A stretch of DNA of 64,000 nucleotides, taken from the NCBI RefSeq assembly GCF_000221045.1, contig NC_015856.1, positions 620,001 to 684,000 on the forward strand. Reading direction: 5' to 3'. Positions 47,545-56,234 of this stretch are shown piece after piece. This DNA comes from Collimonas fungivorans Ter331 (lineage in GTDB: Bacteria; Pseudomonadota; Gammaproteobacteria; Burkholderiales; Burkholderiaceae_D). The position numbers and the translations under genes were made by a program. The notes under the pieces were generated by a model that ran no database searches, was not told where the DNA came from, and saw only the letters and a list, made by a program, of their open reading frames with translations. The first letter of the stretch is position 1; each line of letters opens with the position of its first letter.

Positions 47545-47691
47545 GATCCGGCAATTAACGATTCTCCGTTGGGTCTTCCATGAAGCGCAGGCAATGCTCG
47601 GCGCTCGGCAGGAAACATGAATCGCTGCGGCCGAATATGCGATGGTGGTAGAGGGCGTCCCTGATGAAGGACGGCAGCAGTCATGCGGTGA

Positions 47692-48243
47692 TCATAGGGC
47701 GATCTCTTCCTGTTCAATTTTCAGATAGCCTCGATACTCGGCCAGCACGCCGACCAGCGGCAGATGCGCCGCCACATTGAAATGCAGTTTGCCTGGGGAG
47801 GCGGTTTCTTCCGCCAGCACCGACGGCACGAGAAATCGCGGGCACGGAATACCGCAAACAGTTATGCGCTGGAGTAGCATTGTCAGCCGGCCGCTGTCGG
47901 CCTTCAGCTTGAAGTGCAAATCTACCGGGCCCAAGCGTTCAACCAGCGTTCCGGACTTGACCTGCATGCGCGAAATCATCATGCGGCCAGGGTAGTGGCG
48001 GCGCCAGGTTTCTTGCCGGGAGTCGGCATCCAGCTCAAACAGGAAATCGGTTTCCGCCATCGCTTTCGGCAGCGAAAATACCTTGCCCATCAGGCGTCCG
48101 ATGGCGCTATGCGGGCTCTTCACCTCGCATCTGCCCGGCAAGCTGACGTTGCCGGCCATGCTGTGAAATATCTGCAGTTCGCGGCCGAGCGAATCGAAGT
48201 CTGCGCCTAGTACCTGGCGATAGAGTGAATCCGCAGGACTCAT
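47692..48243 (-). CDS. DUF4166 domain protein
   Basis: A 183-residue protein of unknown function that matches the DUF4166 family: a start with YRQVLGADFDSLGRELQIFH, then RCEVKSPHSAIGRLMGKVF, the central RRHYPGRMMISRMQVKSG, and a closing GYLKIEQEEI. It overlaps the upstream saccharopine-dehydrogenase-like gene by four bases, and the two domains are fused into one protein in some bacteria, which implies joint function. The reaction is unknown. Confidence 0.82.
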   Translation of the reverse strand: MSPADSLYRQVLGADFDSLGRELQIFHSMAGNVSLPGRCEVKSPHSAIGRLMGKVFSLPKAMAETDFLFELDADSRQETWRRHYPGRMMISRMQVKSGTLVERLGPVDLHFKLKADSGRLTMLLQRITVCGIPCPRFLVPSVLAEETASPGKLHFNVAAHLPLVGVLAEYRGYLKIEQEEIAL

Positions 48244-49406
48244 TTTGCGCTGCTCTCCGTAGTGATCGCCAGTCCCTGCATGACATCGAGGAAATCCTCA
48301 AGCTTGAGAATGCCGATGCAGGGAAATGCGCCGCGGCGTGTGGTTTGATTGCGGGCGAGCTTGCCGGCCAGGATGGCGCTGGCCAAAACCGGGACATAGG
48401 GACCGTCGCCGTTTGCGGCAATCAGCGTCCAGCGGCGATGCTGTTTTGCGCCATCGATTCCAAGCCCATCCAGCTCAACGTGCATGGCGCCGGCGTCGGA
48501 GCCGAAACGGATGAACAGGTCGCTGAGTTTTTTAAGGATCGCCGCGTGGCGCGACCAGTTTTGCACCAGCCCGGCCCGGCGCATTCCGCTCATCAGCCAT
48601 ACGCCGAAATGCAGTAATGGCAACTCCAGTCCGGCGCCAAAGGAAACCCGTTGCACACCTGGATAGCGCTCGGGGAAAAGCTGAAGATCGGGGACATCGC
48701 AGTTTGCCAGCCAGCGGCCGCCAACCGGCGCCCGGTAGTTCTGCCGGCGCAGTCCTTGCCAGCCGAAAGCCTGCTGCCAGCGTCCCGCGCGCCATTGCGG
48801 AAATGAAGCCCCGCAATAACCGAGGATCGCACCGACAGTCGCTAACCCGCGTTCGGTGCGATTGCCGGGGCTGATGCCGACGTCGATACCGTGCAGTTCG
48901 CTGAAATTTCCAGCCAGCTCGTCCACCACTGCGCCGGACAAGGCCGGCACCGAACTGGCGCCGCTCGTCACAAACAGGTCTGCTTGCCTGGCGTCGGCAT
49001 CCAGTGTGATGATGCCAGAGACAAAATCGCGCCCGTCCGCCAGGTCGGCATAATGGACTCTCGCCTCAATGCAGGCGCGAGCCACTTCATATCCCTGTCC
49101 TTGGAATGGTCCGCTGGCGTGGATTACCATATCGGCCCGGCTTGCGCGGATCCGCGTTGCCAGTCCTGCTTCGGACACATCAATCCGGCATGCGGAGAAT
49201 CGCTCGGTTGCTGTTCGTCGATTCAGGGAGTCCGCCAGCATCTGAGCTGCGGCCATGTCTCTGCCGGCAATCGTGACATGAAGAAGGGGATCGAGCGCAA
49301 GGCGTTCGGCAAGTCGCCTTCCAAAAAAGCCATATCCGCCGATCAAAAGCACTTTATACGCCGATTCGCCTGGGGAGCAGGCGGAGATGTTTTTTTCTTC
49401 CGTCAT
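48240..49406 (-). CDS. Saccharopine dehydrogenase-like NAD(P)-binding protein
   Basis: A 388-residue protein with an N-terminal Rossmann fold (KVLLIGGYGFFGRRLAERLA) and the characteristic HASGPFQGQGYEVARACIEA and YADLADGRDFV segments of the saccharopine dehydrogenase NADP-binding family. The C-terminal half contains no motif that I can tie to lysine metabolism. Paired with DUF4166, it is probably an oxidoreductase for some lipid or small metabolite. The gene is on the same strand as rpoH but separated from it by a terminator. Confidence 0.85.
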   Translation of the reverse strand: MTEEKNISACSPGESAYKVLLIGGYGFFGRRLAERLALDPLLHVTIAGRDMAAAQMLADSLNRRTATERFSACRIDVSEAGLATRIRASRADMVIHASGPFQGQGYEVARACIEARVHYADLADGRDFVSGIITLDADARQADLFVTSGASSVPALSGAVVDELAGNFSELHGIDVGISPGNRTERGLATVGAILGYCGASFPQWRAGRWQQAFGWQGLRRQNYRAPVGGRWLANCDVPDLQLFPERYPGVQRVSFGAGLELPLLHFGVWLMSGMRRAGLVQNWSRHAAILKKLSDLFIRFGSDAGAMHVELDGLGIDGAKQHRRWTLIAANGDGPYVPVLASAILAGKLARNQTTRRGAFPCIGILKLEDFLDVMQGLAITTESSAK

Positions 49407-49466
49407 GAATCGTGCTCGGCAGGTAAGTAGTGATTAGTGTAGCACCCAGGGAAACTATTTCGAGGA

Positions 49467-49508
49467 TAAAATAAAAGCCCCGGCAGCGTTGGCTGGCGGG
49501 GCTTTTGC
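49467..49508 (-). terminator. Rho-independent terminator of rpoH
   Basis: Read on the minus strand, AAAAGCCCCG pairs with CGGGGCTTTT (plus-strand 49497-49506 and 49473-49482), with further CAGC/GCTG pairing inside, and ends in a TTTTATTTTA run. It is 33 bases past the rpoH stop codon. Confidence 0.85.
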
Positions 49509-49540
49509 AGGCTTGGGCTGCGAGATCGGCAGTGCCTTTG

Positions 49541-50440
49541 TCAGGCAAACGCCGCCAGCGAACCCTTCATCTTCTTCAGCGCAACCGCCTCGATCTGGCG
49601 TATCCGTTCGGCCGATACGCCAAACTCGTCCGCCAACTCATGCAAGGTGGAGCCGGAGCCGTCGTCGTTGGCCAGCCAGCGGGCTTCGACGATGCGGCGT
49701 GAGCGGTCGTCCAGCTTGCTCAGGGCCGATTCCAGGCCTTCCGACTGCATGCGGTCGTAGCGTTGCGCTTCCAGCACTTTGCTTGGCTCTTGCGCTTCGG
49801 TCGACAGGTAGGCGATCGGCGCAAACTTGTCGTCATCGTCGTCGGTCGGCGCTTCCAGCGCGATGTCGCGGCCGGTCAGGCGCGTTTCCATCTCGATCAC
49901 TTCTTCGCGCTTGACGTTGAGGGTCTTGGCCAGTGCATCGACCTGGGCCGGCGTCATGGCGTCCAGGCCTTCCTTGTGGCTGCGCAGGTTGAAAAACAGC
50001 TTGCGCTGCGCCTTGGTGGTGGCTACTTTCACCAGGCGCCAGTTTTTCAGGATGTATTCATGCATTTCGGCCTTGATCCAGTGCATGGCGTACGACACCA
50101 GCCGTACACCCTGGTCCGGGTCGAAGCGCTTGACTGCCTTCATCAGGCCGATATTGCCTTCCTGGATCAGGTCGGCATGCGGCAAGCCGTAGCCGAGGTA
50201 GCCGCGGGCGATCGACACCACCAGGCGCAAATGCGACAGCACCAACTTTTGGGCGGCGCCGAGGTCGTTTTTGTCGCGTAATTGTTGCGCCAAAGTAATT
50301 TCTTCATCATGTGTCAACATCGGCAGGCGATTGACTGCCGAGATATACGCGTCAATATTTCCCAGCGTACCGGAAAAGCCGAGCGCCAGGGCGCTGGTGT
50401 CGGTGGGCATTAAAGCAGTGTTGACGGATGGGTTCTTCAT
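49541..50440 (-). CDS. rpoH: RNA polymerase sigma factor RpoH (sigma-32)
   Basis: The heat-shock sigma factor, 299 residues. Region 2 contains LVLSHLRLVVSIARGYLGYG and DLIQEGNIGLMKAVKRFDPD, and the sigma-32-specific RpoH box is seen as QRKLFFNLRSHKEG. Region 4 ends with LHELADEFGVSAERIRQIEA. The ATG at 50440 has GGAGAAAGA before it; the upstream extension has no such support. A perfect CIRCE element and a TATAAT box lie about 65-100 bases upstream, so HrcA probably controls transcription. Confidence 0.97.
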   Translation of the reverse strand: MKNPSVNTALMPTDTSALALGFSGTLGNIDAYISAVNRLPMLTHDEEITLAQQLRDKNDLGAAQKLVLSHLRLVVSIARGYLGYGLPHADLIQEGNIGLMKAVKRFDPDQGVRLVSYAMHWIKAEMHEYILKNWRLVKVATTKAQRKLFFNLRSHKEGLDAMTPAQVDALAKTLNVKREEVIEMETRLTGRDIALEAPTDDDDDKFAPIAYLSTEAQEPSKVLEAQRYDRMQSEGLESALSKLDDRSRRIVEARWLANDDGSGSTLHELADEFGVSAERIRQIEAVALKKMKGSLAAFA

Positions 50441-50504
50441 TCTTTCTCCTTGCTGTCCGGCCAGCTGAAGCTGCCGGTAGATCAACGATCAGACCTTTGA
50501 CTTG

Positions 50505-50510
50505 ATTATA
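50505..50510 (-). promoter_or_regulatory. Probable -10 element of rpoH
   Basis: On the minus strand the hexamer is a perfect TATAAT. It directly follows the CIRCE element in the direction of transcription and lies 65 bases upstream of the rpoH start. No good -35 is visible at 16-18 bases; the spacer would be inside CIRCE. Confidence 0.55.
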
Positions 50511-50537
50511 TTAGCACTCTCTATTGTTGAGTGCTAA
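50511..50537 (-). promoter_or_regulatory. CIRCE operator (HrcA binding site) upstream of rpoH
   Basis: TTAGCACTC at 50511-50519, nine bases, then GAGTGCTAA at 50529-50537: an exact match to the CIRCE consensus. The palindrome is the same on both strands. HrcA bound here would block the adjacent rpoH promoter, coupling the sigma-32 and HrcA heat-shock circuits. Confidence 0.93.
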
Positions 50538-50689
50538 TAGGATTTGTTAAAGAGTGTATATAGGCGGTTGCTATCGGTATTATTCTTTTGATTGTTCGAA
50601 GCAGATATTTAGAGAGGCAAACCGGAGGAAAGTTGCGTCCATATTAAAGCAAATGCTGCATAGCCGCACGGCAGCGCCGAAAAGGGCCG

Positions 50690-51064
50690 TCAGACCGCCA
50701 GATCGGGCGTCATCTCAAGGAAATCGTCGTAGGGCGGGTGCAGCAGGAAAGTGCGCAACTGCGCCAGGTGCGTACTGTCGGCGATGCTGATGTACAAGCG
50801 TGCCGGCGGCTTGCGCAGCAGGCGGTTCAGGGTGACGCGCAGGGTCAGGTTACCGATGCAGCACAAGCAGCCGGGCGCAATCCTTTTGATATCGAGATCG
50901 AGTCCAGGCGGCAGCGTCGCCGCTTTGCCGTCAGGCAGGCCTTCCAGTATGAGTGCAGTGCCGAGATGGACGCCGCTCCGTGCCAGGTCTTGCTCCAGGG
51001 CGGCGTAGATGGCGGTTTCGCGCATGCCGGCCGAGCCGCCGCTGACCAGGGTGGTGAGGGTCAT
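50690..51064 (-). CDS. Short CobW/COG0523-like protein with degraded P-loop
   Basis: A 124-residue protein. The segment IAPGCLCCIGNLTLRVTLNR contains GCLCC (65-69), the metal-binding signature of the CobW/COG0523 GTPase family, and RLYISIADSTHLAQLRTFL follows as in that family. The N-terminal loop LVSGGSAGMRETAIY occupies the P-loop position but lacks the GxxGxGK lysine, and the second half of the family is missing. It may bind a metal without GTP hydrolysis, or be a remnant. It overlaps the response regulator gene by four bases, so it is coexpressed. Confidence 0.7.
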   Translation of the reverse strand: MTLTTLVSGGSAGMRETAIYAALEQDLARSGVHLGTALILEGLPDGKAATLPPGLDLDIKRIAPGCLCCIGNLTLRVTLNRLLRKPPARLYISIADSTHLAQLRTFLLHPPYDDFLEMTPDLAV

Positions 51065-51783
51065 CCGCCTTTTTTGGACAACTTCCCTGGGTCAACCCCG
51101 AGCTGTTTCAATTTGCGGTACAGGTGGGTGCGTTCCAGTCCGGTTTTTTCGGCCACCCGGGTCATGCTGCCGCTTTCGCGGATCAGGTGATATTCAAAGT
51201 AGGCGCGTTCGAAAGCGTCGCGCGCCTCGCGCAGGGGCAGGCCGAACGAGGATGAGAACAGGCTCTCGGAGGCGACCGCCACCGATGGCATCGTCGTGAT
51301 ATGGGCCGCTTCCGACGATGCCGGATTGTTAAAGACGCCGGCGGTGACCACCGTATCGTTCGATTCGCCGGAAGCCGCGGCCGGCTGCGGATACAGGGTT
51401 GGCGCGCGGGCGGTCTTGGGACCTTGCGACAAGCCTTGCTGGACTGCTTTCAACAGCTTTTGCAGGGCAATCGGCTTTTCCAGGAAATTCAGGGCGCCGA
51501 TGCGGGTCGCCTCTACCGCGGTGTCGATAGTGGCGTGGCCGGACATCATGATGACAGGCATGGTCAGCAAGCCGTCGCGCTGCCATTCCTTCAATAGGGT
51601 GACGCCGTCGGTATCCGGCATCCAGATATCGAGCAGCACCAGATCGGGCACGCCGCCGTGACGAAATTCGCGAGCCTGTTGTGCATTTTCCGCGGCGGTT
51701 ACTACATGCCCCTCGTCACCTAAAATCTCCGAGAGCAATTCCCGAATTCCCATTTCGTCGTCAACGACTAGGATGTTAGCCAT
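51061..51783 (-). CDS. NtrX-like response regulator without AAA+ domain
   Basis: A 240-residue response regulator. The receiver domain (about 1-120) has the acidic pair in VVDDE, the phosphorylated Asp52 in LLDIWMPDTDG, and the lysine in FLEKPIAL. A linker of about 60 residues follows, then a Fis-type DNA-binding helix-turn-helix (MTRVAEKTGLERTHLYRKLK). The sigma-54-interacting AAA+ domain of NtrC/NtrX is absent, so it cannot activate sigma-54 promoters directly. It is encoded 149 bases downstream of its probable kinase. Confidence 0.9.
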   Translation of the reverse strand: MANILVVDDEMGIRELLSEILGDEGHVVTAAENAQQAREFRHGGVPDLVLLDIWMPDTDGVTLLKEWQRDGLLTMPVIMMSGHATIDTAVEATRIGALNFLEKPIALQKLLKAVQQGLSQGPKTARAPTLYPQPAAASGESNDTVVTAGVFNNPASSEAAHITTMPSVAVASESLFSSSFGLPLREARDAFERAYFEYHLIRESGSMTRVAEKTGLERTHLYRKLKQLGVDPGKLSKKGG

Positions 51784-51932
51784 GCGGTAGCCTTCCCATT
51801 TCCTGTTGCATCAAATCCCACTGTATGGACTGTTCGGACAGCCCAGTTAAGTTATCAATGTCTATTTATTTTATTTTCGCGTCCGGATACGTATGCTATA
51901 TCAGCAAATCGTCAATTTGCAGCTGTTCTCGA

Positions 51933-54227
51933 TCAAATTACAGCTGAATCGTGGTTCGAGGCTAACTTTAACAGCAAAATCAGGATTTTTGCGCCCTTTG
52001 TGTCGCTTCGGTTCTGCAGATCGATGCGGCCGCCGTGTTCGTCGATGATTTTTTTCACCATCGGCAAACCCAGGCCGGTGCCGCGCGGCTTCGAGGTGAC
52101 ATAGGGTTCGAAGGCGCGGGCCAGTATCTTGGGCGAGAATCCCGAACCATTGTCGGTGATCGACAGCCGCACCGCGGTGCGCGACAAACCGTCCGAACTT
52201 TGATAGCTGACGCGCTCGGTCACCAGGTCGATGCGCGGCGGCGCCACATCGTCGGCGCGCTCGAGCACGGCATCCTGGGCGTTTTGCAAAAGATTATGGA
52301 TCACCTGCCGCAGCTGGGTGGCGTCGCCCATGATCAGCGGCAGGTCCGGCGCCAGCGAGGCGTGGATCATGTCGCGCTCGTCGCCGGCCAGGTAGAGGTG
52401 CAGGATTTCCGCCACCAGCACGTTCAGGTCGAGCTCGCCCAATACCGCCGGCGGCGTCTTGGCGTAGTCGCGGAAATCGTCCACCATGCGCTTCATGGCG
52501 GCCACCTGGTTGACGATGGTGTCGGTGCTTTTCTTCAGGATCGCTGCGTCCTGGGTCATCAGCTTGTCTTCCAGCTTCATCTGCAGGCGCTCGGCCGAGA
52601 GCTGGATCGGCGTCAGCGGATTCTTGATTTCATGCGCCAGGCGGCGCGCCACTTCACCCCAGGCGATGGAACGCTGGCCGGAGATGACGTCGGAGATATC
52701 GTCGAACACCACCACGTAGCCGGTGCGGTTTTCTACCGGCAGGCGCGAGCCGCGCGCCAGCAGGATGATGTCGTCGCTGTCGCTGTTCTCGCCGCTGTCG
52801 ACCCGGCGCGGAATCTCGATCTGCTGCTGCCAGTGCAGCAGCTCGGTGCCGATCTTGCCGGTGGCGAACTGCGCGTTCTGTTCCGAGAAGGCGTTGATGA
52901 TGACTTCGGCGAAGTGGGCCAGGCCGTCGATGATGGTCAGCGGCTGGCCGATGTGCGGCGAAAAATCGTATTGCAGGATGCGCGCTACCGACTGGTTGCT
53001 GGTGACCAGGCGGAAATCGCCGTCCAGCACCATCACGCCGGCCGACATGTTGGCCAGCACCGACTCCAGGTAGGCCTTGGCGTTTTCCAGCTCGCTGCGG
53101 TTTTTTTCCACGGCGGCGCGGGCGTCGTACAACTGGCGCGTCATCAGGTTGAAGGATTGGGTCAGGACGCCCAGTTCGTCGGAGGTGGCGACGATCGGCC
53201 GCGGCGACAGGTTGCCTTCGGCCACCGCCTTGGTGCCTTCGGCCAGCAGCAGCAAGGGCTTGGCCAGGTCGGTGGCGATCAGGAAGCCGCTGACGATGGC
53301 GCCGAACACAGCCAGCAGCAAGGTCAGGGTCAGGGTTCCTGTATACATTTTGCGCAAGCCGGTACGGCCTACCGAAAGCTCTTGATATTCGGCCGAGGCG
53401 GCGGCGACGAGGCCGATGTTGGAAGCCAGGTAGGACGGCACCGGCTGTATCATTTGCAGGAAATGCGTTTCGTTTTGCAAGGACGAACTTCTCAGCGGCG
53501 CCGGAATGGCGACTATCACGCGCTGGCGCAGGTTGGCAGCGTCATTGCCGTTGACCGGTTTACCGCTGCTGCCGGGGGCGTCGAGATCGCTATCGAGCTG
53601 GGCATAACCGCGCGGCAAACGCGCTCGCTGCAGCATCGCGGCGGTCGGCAAGCTAGGCACCAGGGTTCCCAGGTGGCCGCCGACGGAAGCGATCACCTGG
53701 CCGTTGGCGGTAACGATCGATGCTTCCACGTTCTGGTCGCTGAGCCGGCCCAATTGAGTTGCCTGCGCCGAATTGGACAGCTCCGACCATTCGGCCGCCA
53801 GCGTGCGCGCCCTGGCGCTGAGATCGCTGAGCGACGCATCGAGGGCGGCGTGGCTGAGGTTGACGCCGGCCTGCAAGGCGGTCTCGACGTGGACGTTGAA
53901 CCAGGATTCAATCGAACGCGACGCGAACTGCACCGACACCAGGTAAATCACCGCGCCCGGCAAGATGCCGACCAGCGCGAACATCAGCACCAGCTTGGCG
54001 GTCAGCCGGGAGCCGAACTTGCGGCGTTTGTAGCGCTTGTACAGGCGTACCAGCAGCAGGCAGACCAGCAAGAACAGCGCCACCGCCATCAGCACATTCA
54101 GGCCAAGCAGCCAGGTATAGTGCTTGTCGAAAAAATCGGTATTGGAGGACGCCGAAGACAGCAGGAACAGCAGGACGCAGACGATGGCGCCGCCTACCAC
54201 CAGCAGATAGCGTAATGCGCGCGACAC
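51933..54227 (-). CDS. NtrY-like membrane sensor histidine kinase
   Basis: A 764-residue kinase. Two or three N-terminal membrane helices, a periplasmic sensor region (about 95-300), another helix near 315-335, then HAMP (about 335-390), PAS (about 400-510) and the kinase core. The phosphorylated histidine is in ARRLAHEIKNPLTPIQLSAE; the ATP-binding boxes are HNLLQNAQDAV, SITDNGSGFSP and GTGLGLPMVKKI. The architecture matches NtrY. The partner is the short NtrX-like regulator downstream; the upstream DUF4390 and rsmB genes are the usual betaproteobacterial company. Confidence 0.93.
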   Translation of the reverse strand: MSRALRYLLVVGGAIVCVLLFLLSSASSNTDFFDKHYTWLLGLNVLMAVALFLLVCLLLVRLYKRYKRRKFGSRLTAKLVLMFALVGILPGAVIYLVSVQFASRSIESWFNVHVETALQAGVNLSHAALDASLSDLSARARTLAAEWSELSNSAQATQLGRLSDQNVEASIVTANGQVIASVGGHLGTLVPSLPTAAMLQRARLPRGYAQLDSDLDAPGSSGKPVNGNDAANLRQRVIVAIPAPLRSSSLQNETHFLQMIQPVPSYLASNIGLVAAASAEYQELSVGRTGLRKMYTGTLTLTLLLAVFGAIVSGFLIATDLAKPLLLLAEGTKAVAEGNLSPRPIVATSDELGVLTQSFNLMTRQLYDARAAVEKNRSELENAKAYLESVLANMSAGVMVLDGDFRLVTSNQSVARILQYDFSPHIGQPLTIIDGLAHFAEVIINAFSEQNAQFATGKIGTELLHWQQQIEIPRRVDSGENSDSDDIILLARGSRLPVENRTGYVVVFDDISDVISGQRSIAWGEVARRLAHEIKNPLTPIQLSAERLQMKLEDKLMTQDAAILKKSTDTIVNQVAAMKRMVDDFRDYAKTPPAVLGELDLNVLVAEILHLYLAGDERDMIHASLAPDLPLIMGDATQLRQVIHNLLQNAQDAVLERADDVAPPRIDLVTERVSYQSSDGLSRTAVRLSITDNGSGFSPKILARAFEPYVTSKPRGTGLGLPMVKKIIDEHGGRIDLQNRSDTKGAKILILLLKLASNHDSAVI

Positions 54228-54229
54228 GG

Positions 54230-54805
54230 CTATTCCGCCTTGTAGTTGAAACTCTTCCAGTCGGAAGAAAAGCGCCAGTCGCTATTGTTGAGGGCGTTGA
54301 CCTGGAACGGCTTGGACAGCAGCCCGAGGTCGAGGCCCATGCGCACCGCAACCCGGTACACCTCGCCCTGCTTGAGCGCGCTCTTGTCGGCGATCAGCCA
54401 GCGGCTGGGGCGGCGGATCAGGGACAAGGCCTCGTCCAGCGTACTGAAGCTCTGCTGCAGGCTGCCGTTGATGGCAACGTTGTAGCGCCGTGTGATGACG
54501 TTGTATTGCAGACGGATGGTCTGGGTGGCGGTAATCGCCTTTTCATCGAACCAGTACCAGCGCGGCCGCGTCAGCTCGACGTCGGTGGTGAAATACAAGG
54601 TGACGCCACGGTTCACCACGTCTTCCAGGCCGCGGTTGAGATCGAAGGAAAACGTGGCCGACAGGCGATAGCCGTCGTCGCTGGCTTCGATATGGGCCTG
54701 ACTCAATTCAACGCCATCCGATGCAAATGACGGCGGGCTAAAAGACAGAGCCAGCAGCAAGGCCAGCAGCCAGTATTTTATGAATTGAGGCAATGGTCGC
54801 GTCAC
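54230..54805 (-). CDS. DUF4390 exported protein
   Basis: A 191-residue protein with a signal sequence (YWLLALLLALSFSPPSFA, cleavage about residue 29) and a DUF4390 domain. It contains AHIEASDDGYRLSATFSFDL and DVVNRGVTLYFTTDVELTR, and ends with FQVNALNNSDWRFSSDWKSF. It lies between rsmB and ntrY, two bases from the latter, as in many betaproteobacteria. It is probably periplasmic and may act with the kinase's sensor domain, which is inference. Confidence 0.87.
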   Translation of the reverse strand: MTRPLPQFIKYWLLALLLALSFSPPSFASDGVELSQAHIEASDDGYRLSATFSFDLNRGLEDVVNRGVTLYFTTDVELTRPRWYWFDEKAITATQTIRLQYNVITRRYNVAINGSLQQSFSTLDEALSLIRRPSRWLIADKSALKQGEVYRVAVRMGLDLGLLSKPFQVNALNNSDWRFSSDWKSFNYKAE

Positions 54806-54859
54806 TGGTTTCAGGTATGGTAAAAAGTTATCGCAAAAGGGTGTTGGAACTATGGGGCG

Positions 54860-56170
54860 TCAGCACTTCTGGAACAACGCGTAAAACAGGCCATCATGAT
54901 CGTGTTGGGCATCGGCGGTCGGCAGCAGCTGCCCTGGCGCCGGCAGCCTGCGCGCATTGTTGCGCGCGGCAAAGGCTGCTGCCTGGGCTTCCGATTCCTG
55001 CGGCCATACGGAACATGTTACGAGTAACAATTTACCATCCGGGCGTAGCATCTGCCACAGATTGTCCAGAATCTTTGCCGAAAGTGTTGCAAGTTGCTCG
55101 GTATCGGTCTTGCGCCGCAGCCAGCGTATGTCGGGATGGCGGCGCACGATGCCGGAGGCGGTGCAGGGGACGTCGGCCAGTATGCGGTCGAACAGCTGGC
55201 CGTCCCACCAGTCGCCGCCCTGGCTGCCGGTGCCGGCATCGCCCAGCTGCAGCTTGGCTTCGAGTTGCAGGCGCTGCAGGTTCTGGGTGATGCGCAGCAA
55301 GCGTTTGGGATTGTTGTCCAGCGCGGTCAGCTCGACGTCGGCGCTTTCCAGGATATGGCCGGTCTTGCCGCCAGGAGCGGCGCAAGCGTCCAGCACCCGC
55401 ATGCCGTCTTGCAGGTCCAGCAGCGGCGCGGCAAGCTGGGCGGCGGCGTCCTGCACGGAAGCCAGGCCGTCTTCAAAACCGGGGATCTGGGCCACCGGCA
55501 TGGCTGTGTCGAGGCGTATCGCATCGGGGCCGATCTGCCGTGCCGTTATGGCGTGGCTGGCCAAGGTGTCCAGGTAAGCGGCGACCGAAGTCTTGCGGCG
55601 GTTGACGCGCAGGGTCAGCGGCGGCGCTGCATTGCCGGCGGTGAGGATGGCTTGCCATTGCTGCGGGTAGGCTGCTTTCATGCGGTCTATCCACCACACC
55701 GGGTAATTCCAGAGGCCGAACGGGGTTTTGATGGCAGCCGCCACCAGCGTTTCGCGTTCGCGCAGGAAACGCCGCAGCACGGCATTCACCATGCCTTTGG
55801 CGTGGGCCATCTGCGGATCGGATGAGACCGCGGTGACGGCCTGGTTGACCACCGTGAAATTCTCGTAAGCCGGATCGTCGACATCGGCCAGCAGGCACAG
55901 GGCCGCGCACAGCAGGCAATGCAGCAGGGTAGGTTCCGGCGGCCGGCTGGCCAGGTTGCCGAGCAAGGTTTCGGCGCGGCCGATGCCGCGCATGGTGCGG
56001 TAAGCGATGTCCTGGATCGCGCCGCGCGTTGGCGCCGGCGCTGCCGATTGTGCAAATACCTGGGTCAGCGCCTGCGGCAGCGCCGCGCCGTCGCGCACCA
56101 GGGCGATGGCTTGGGCTGCGCCTAACAGGCTAAAGGCGAGAGAGTCTTTTTTGAGGGTCGAATAGGTCAC
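54860..56170 (-). CDS. rsmB: 16S rRNA (cytosine(967)-C(5))-methyltransferase
   Basis: RsmB (Sun/Fmu) methylates C967 of 16S rRNA. The 436 residues contain an N-terminal NusB-like helical domain (AYRTMRGIGRAETLLGNLAS, FTVVNQAVTAV) and a C-terminal Rossmann methyltransferase. The AdoMet site is LDACAAPGGKTGHILE, and the catalytic cysteines are in ADVPCTASGIVRRHPDIRW (motif IV) and LLLVTCSVWPQESEAQ (motif VI). It is the first gene of the rsmB-DUF4390-ntrYX row. Confidence 0.95.
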   Translation of the reverse strand: MTYSTLKKDSLAFSLLGAAQAIALVRDGAALPQALTQVFAQSAAPAPTRGAIQDIAYRTMRGIGRAETLLGNLASRPPEPTLLHCLLCAALCLLADVDDPAYENFTVVNQAVTAVSSDPQMAHAKGMVNAVLRRFLRERETLVAAAIKTPFGLWNYPVWWIDRMKAAYPQQWQAILTAGNAAPPLTLRVNRRKTSVAAYLDTLASHAITARQIGPDAIRLDTAMPVAQIPGFEDGLASVQDAAAQLAAPLLDLQDGMRVLDACAAPGGKTGHILESADVELTALDNNPKRLLRITQNLQRLQLEAKLQLGDAGTGSQGGDWWDGQLFDRILADVPCTASGIVRRHPDIRWLRRKTDTEQLATLSAKILDNLWQMLRPDGKLLLVTCSVWPQESEAQAAAFAARNNARRLPAPGQLLPTADAQHDHDGLFYALFQKC

Positions 56171-56234
56171 AAGTGGTTCAGGTCGGTTCTGCGGGTATTG
56201 GTTGTTGGAAAATCGGTTTTTGTTCAGTTCTTGT

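Noticed and set aside
52035-54215. Open frame of 726 codons on the plus strand opposite the NtrY-like kinase
   Set aside because: It is His/Gln/Arg-rich with no domain and is entirely antisense to a clear histidine kinase.
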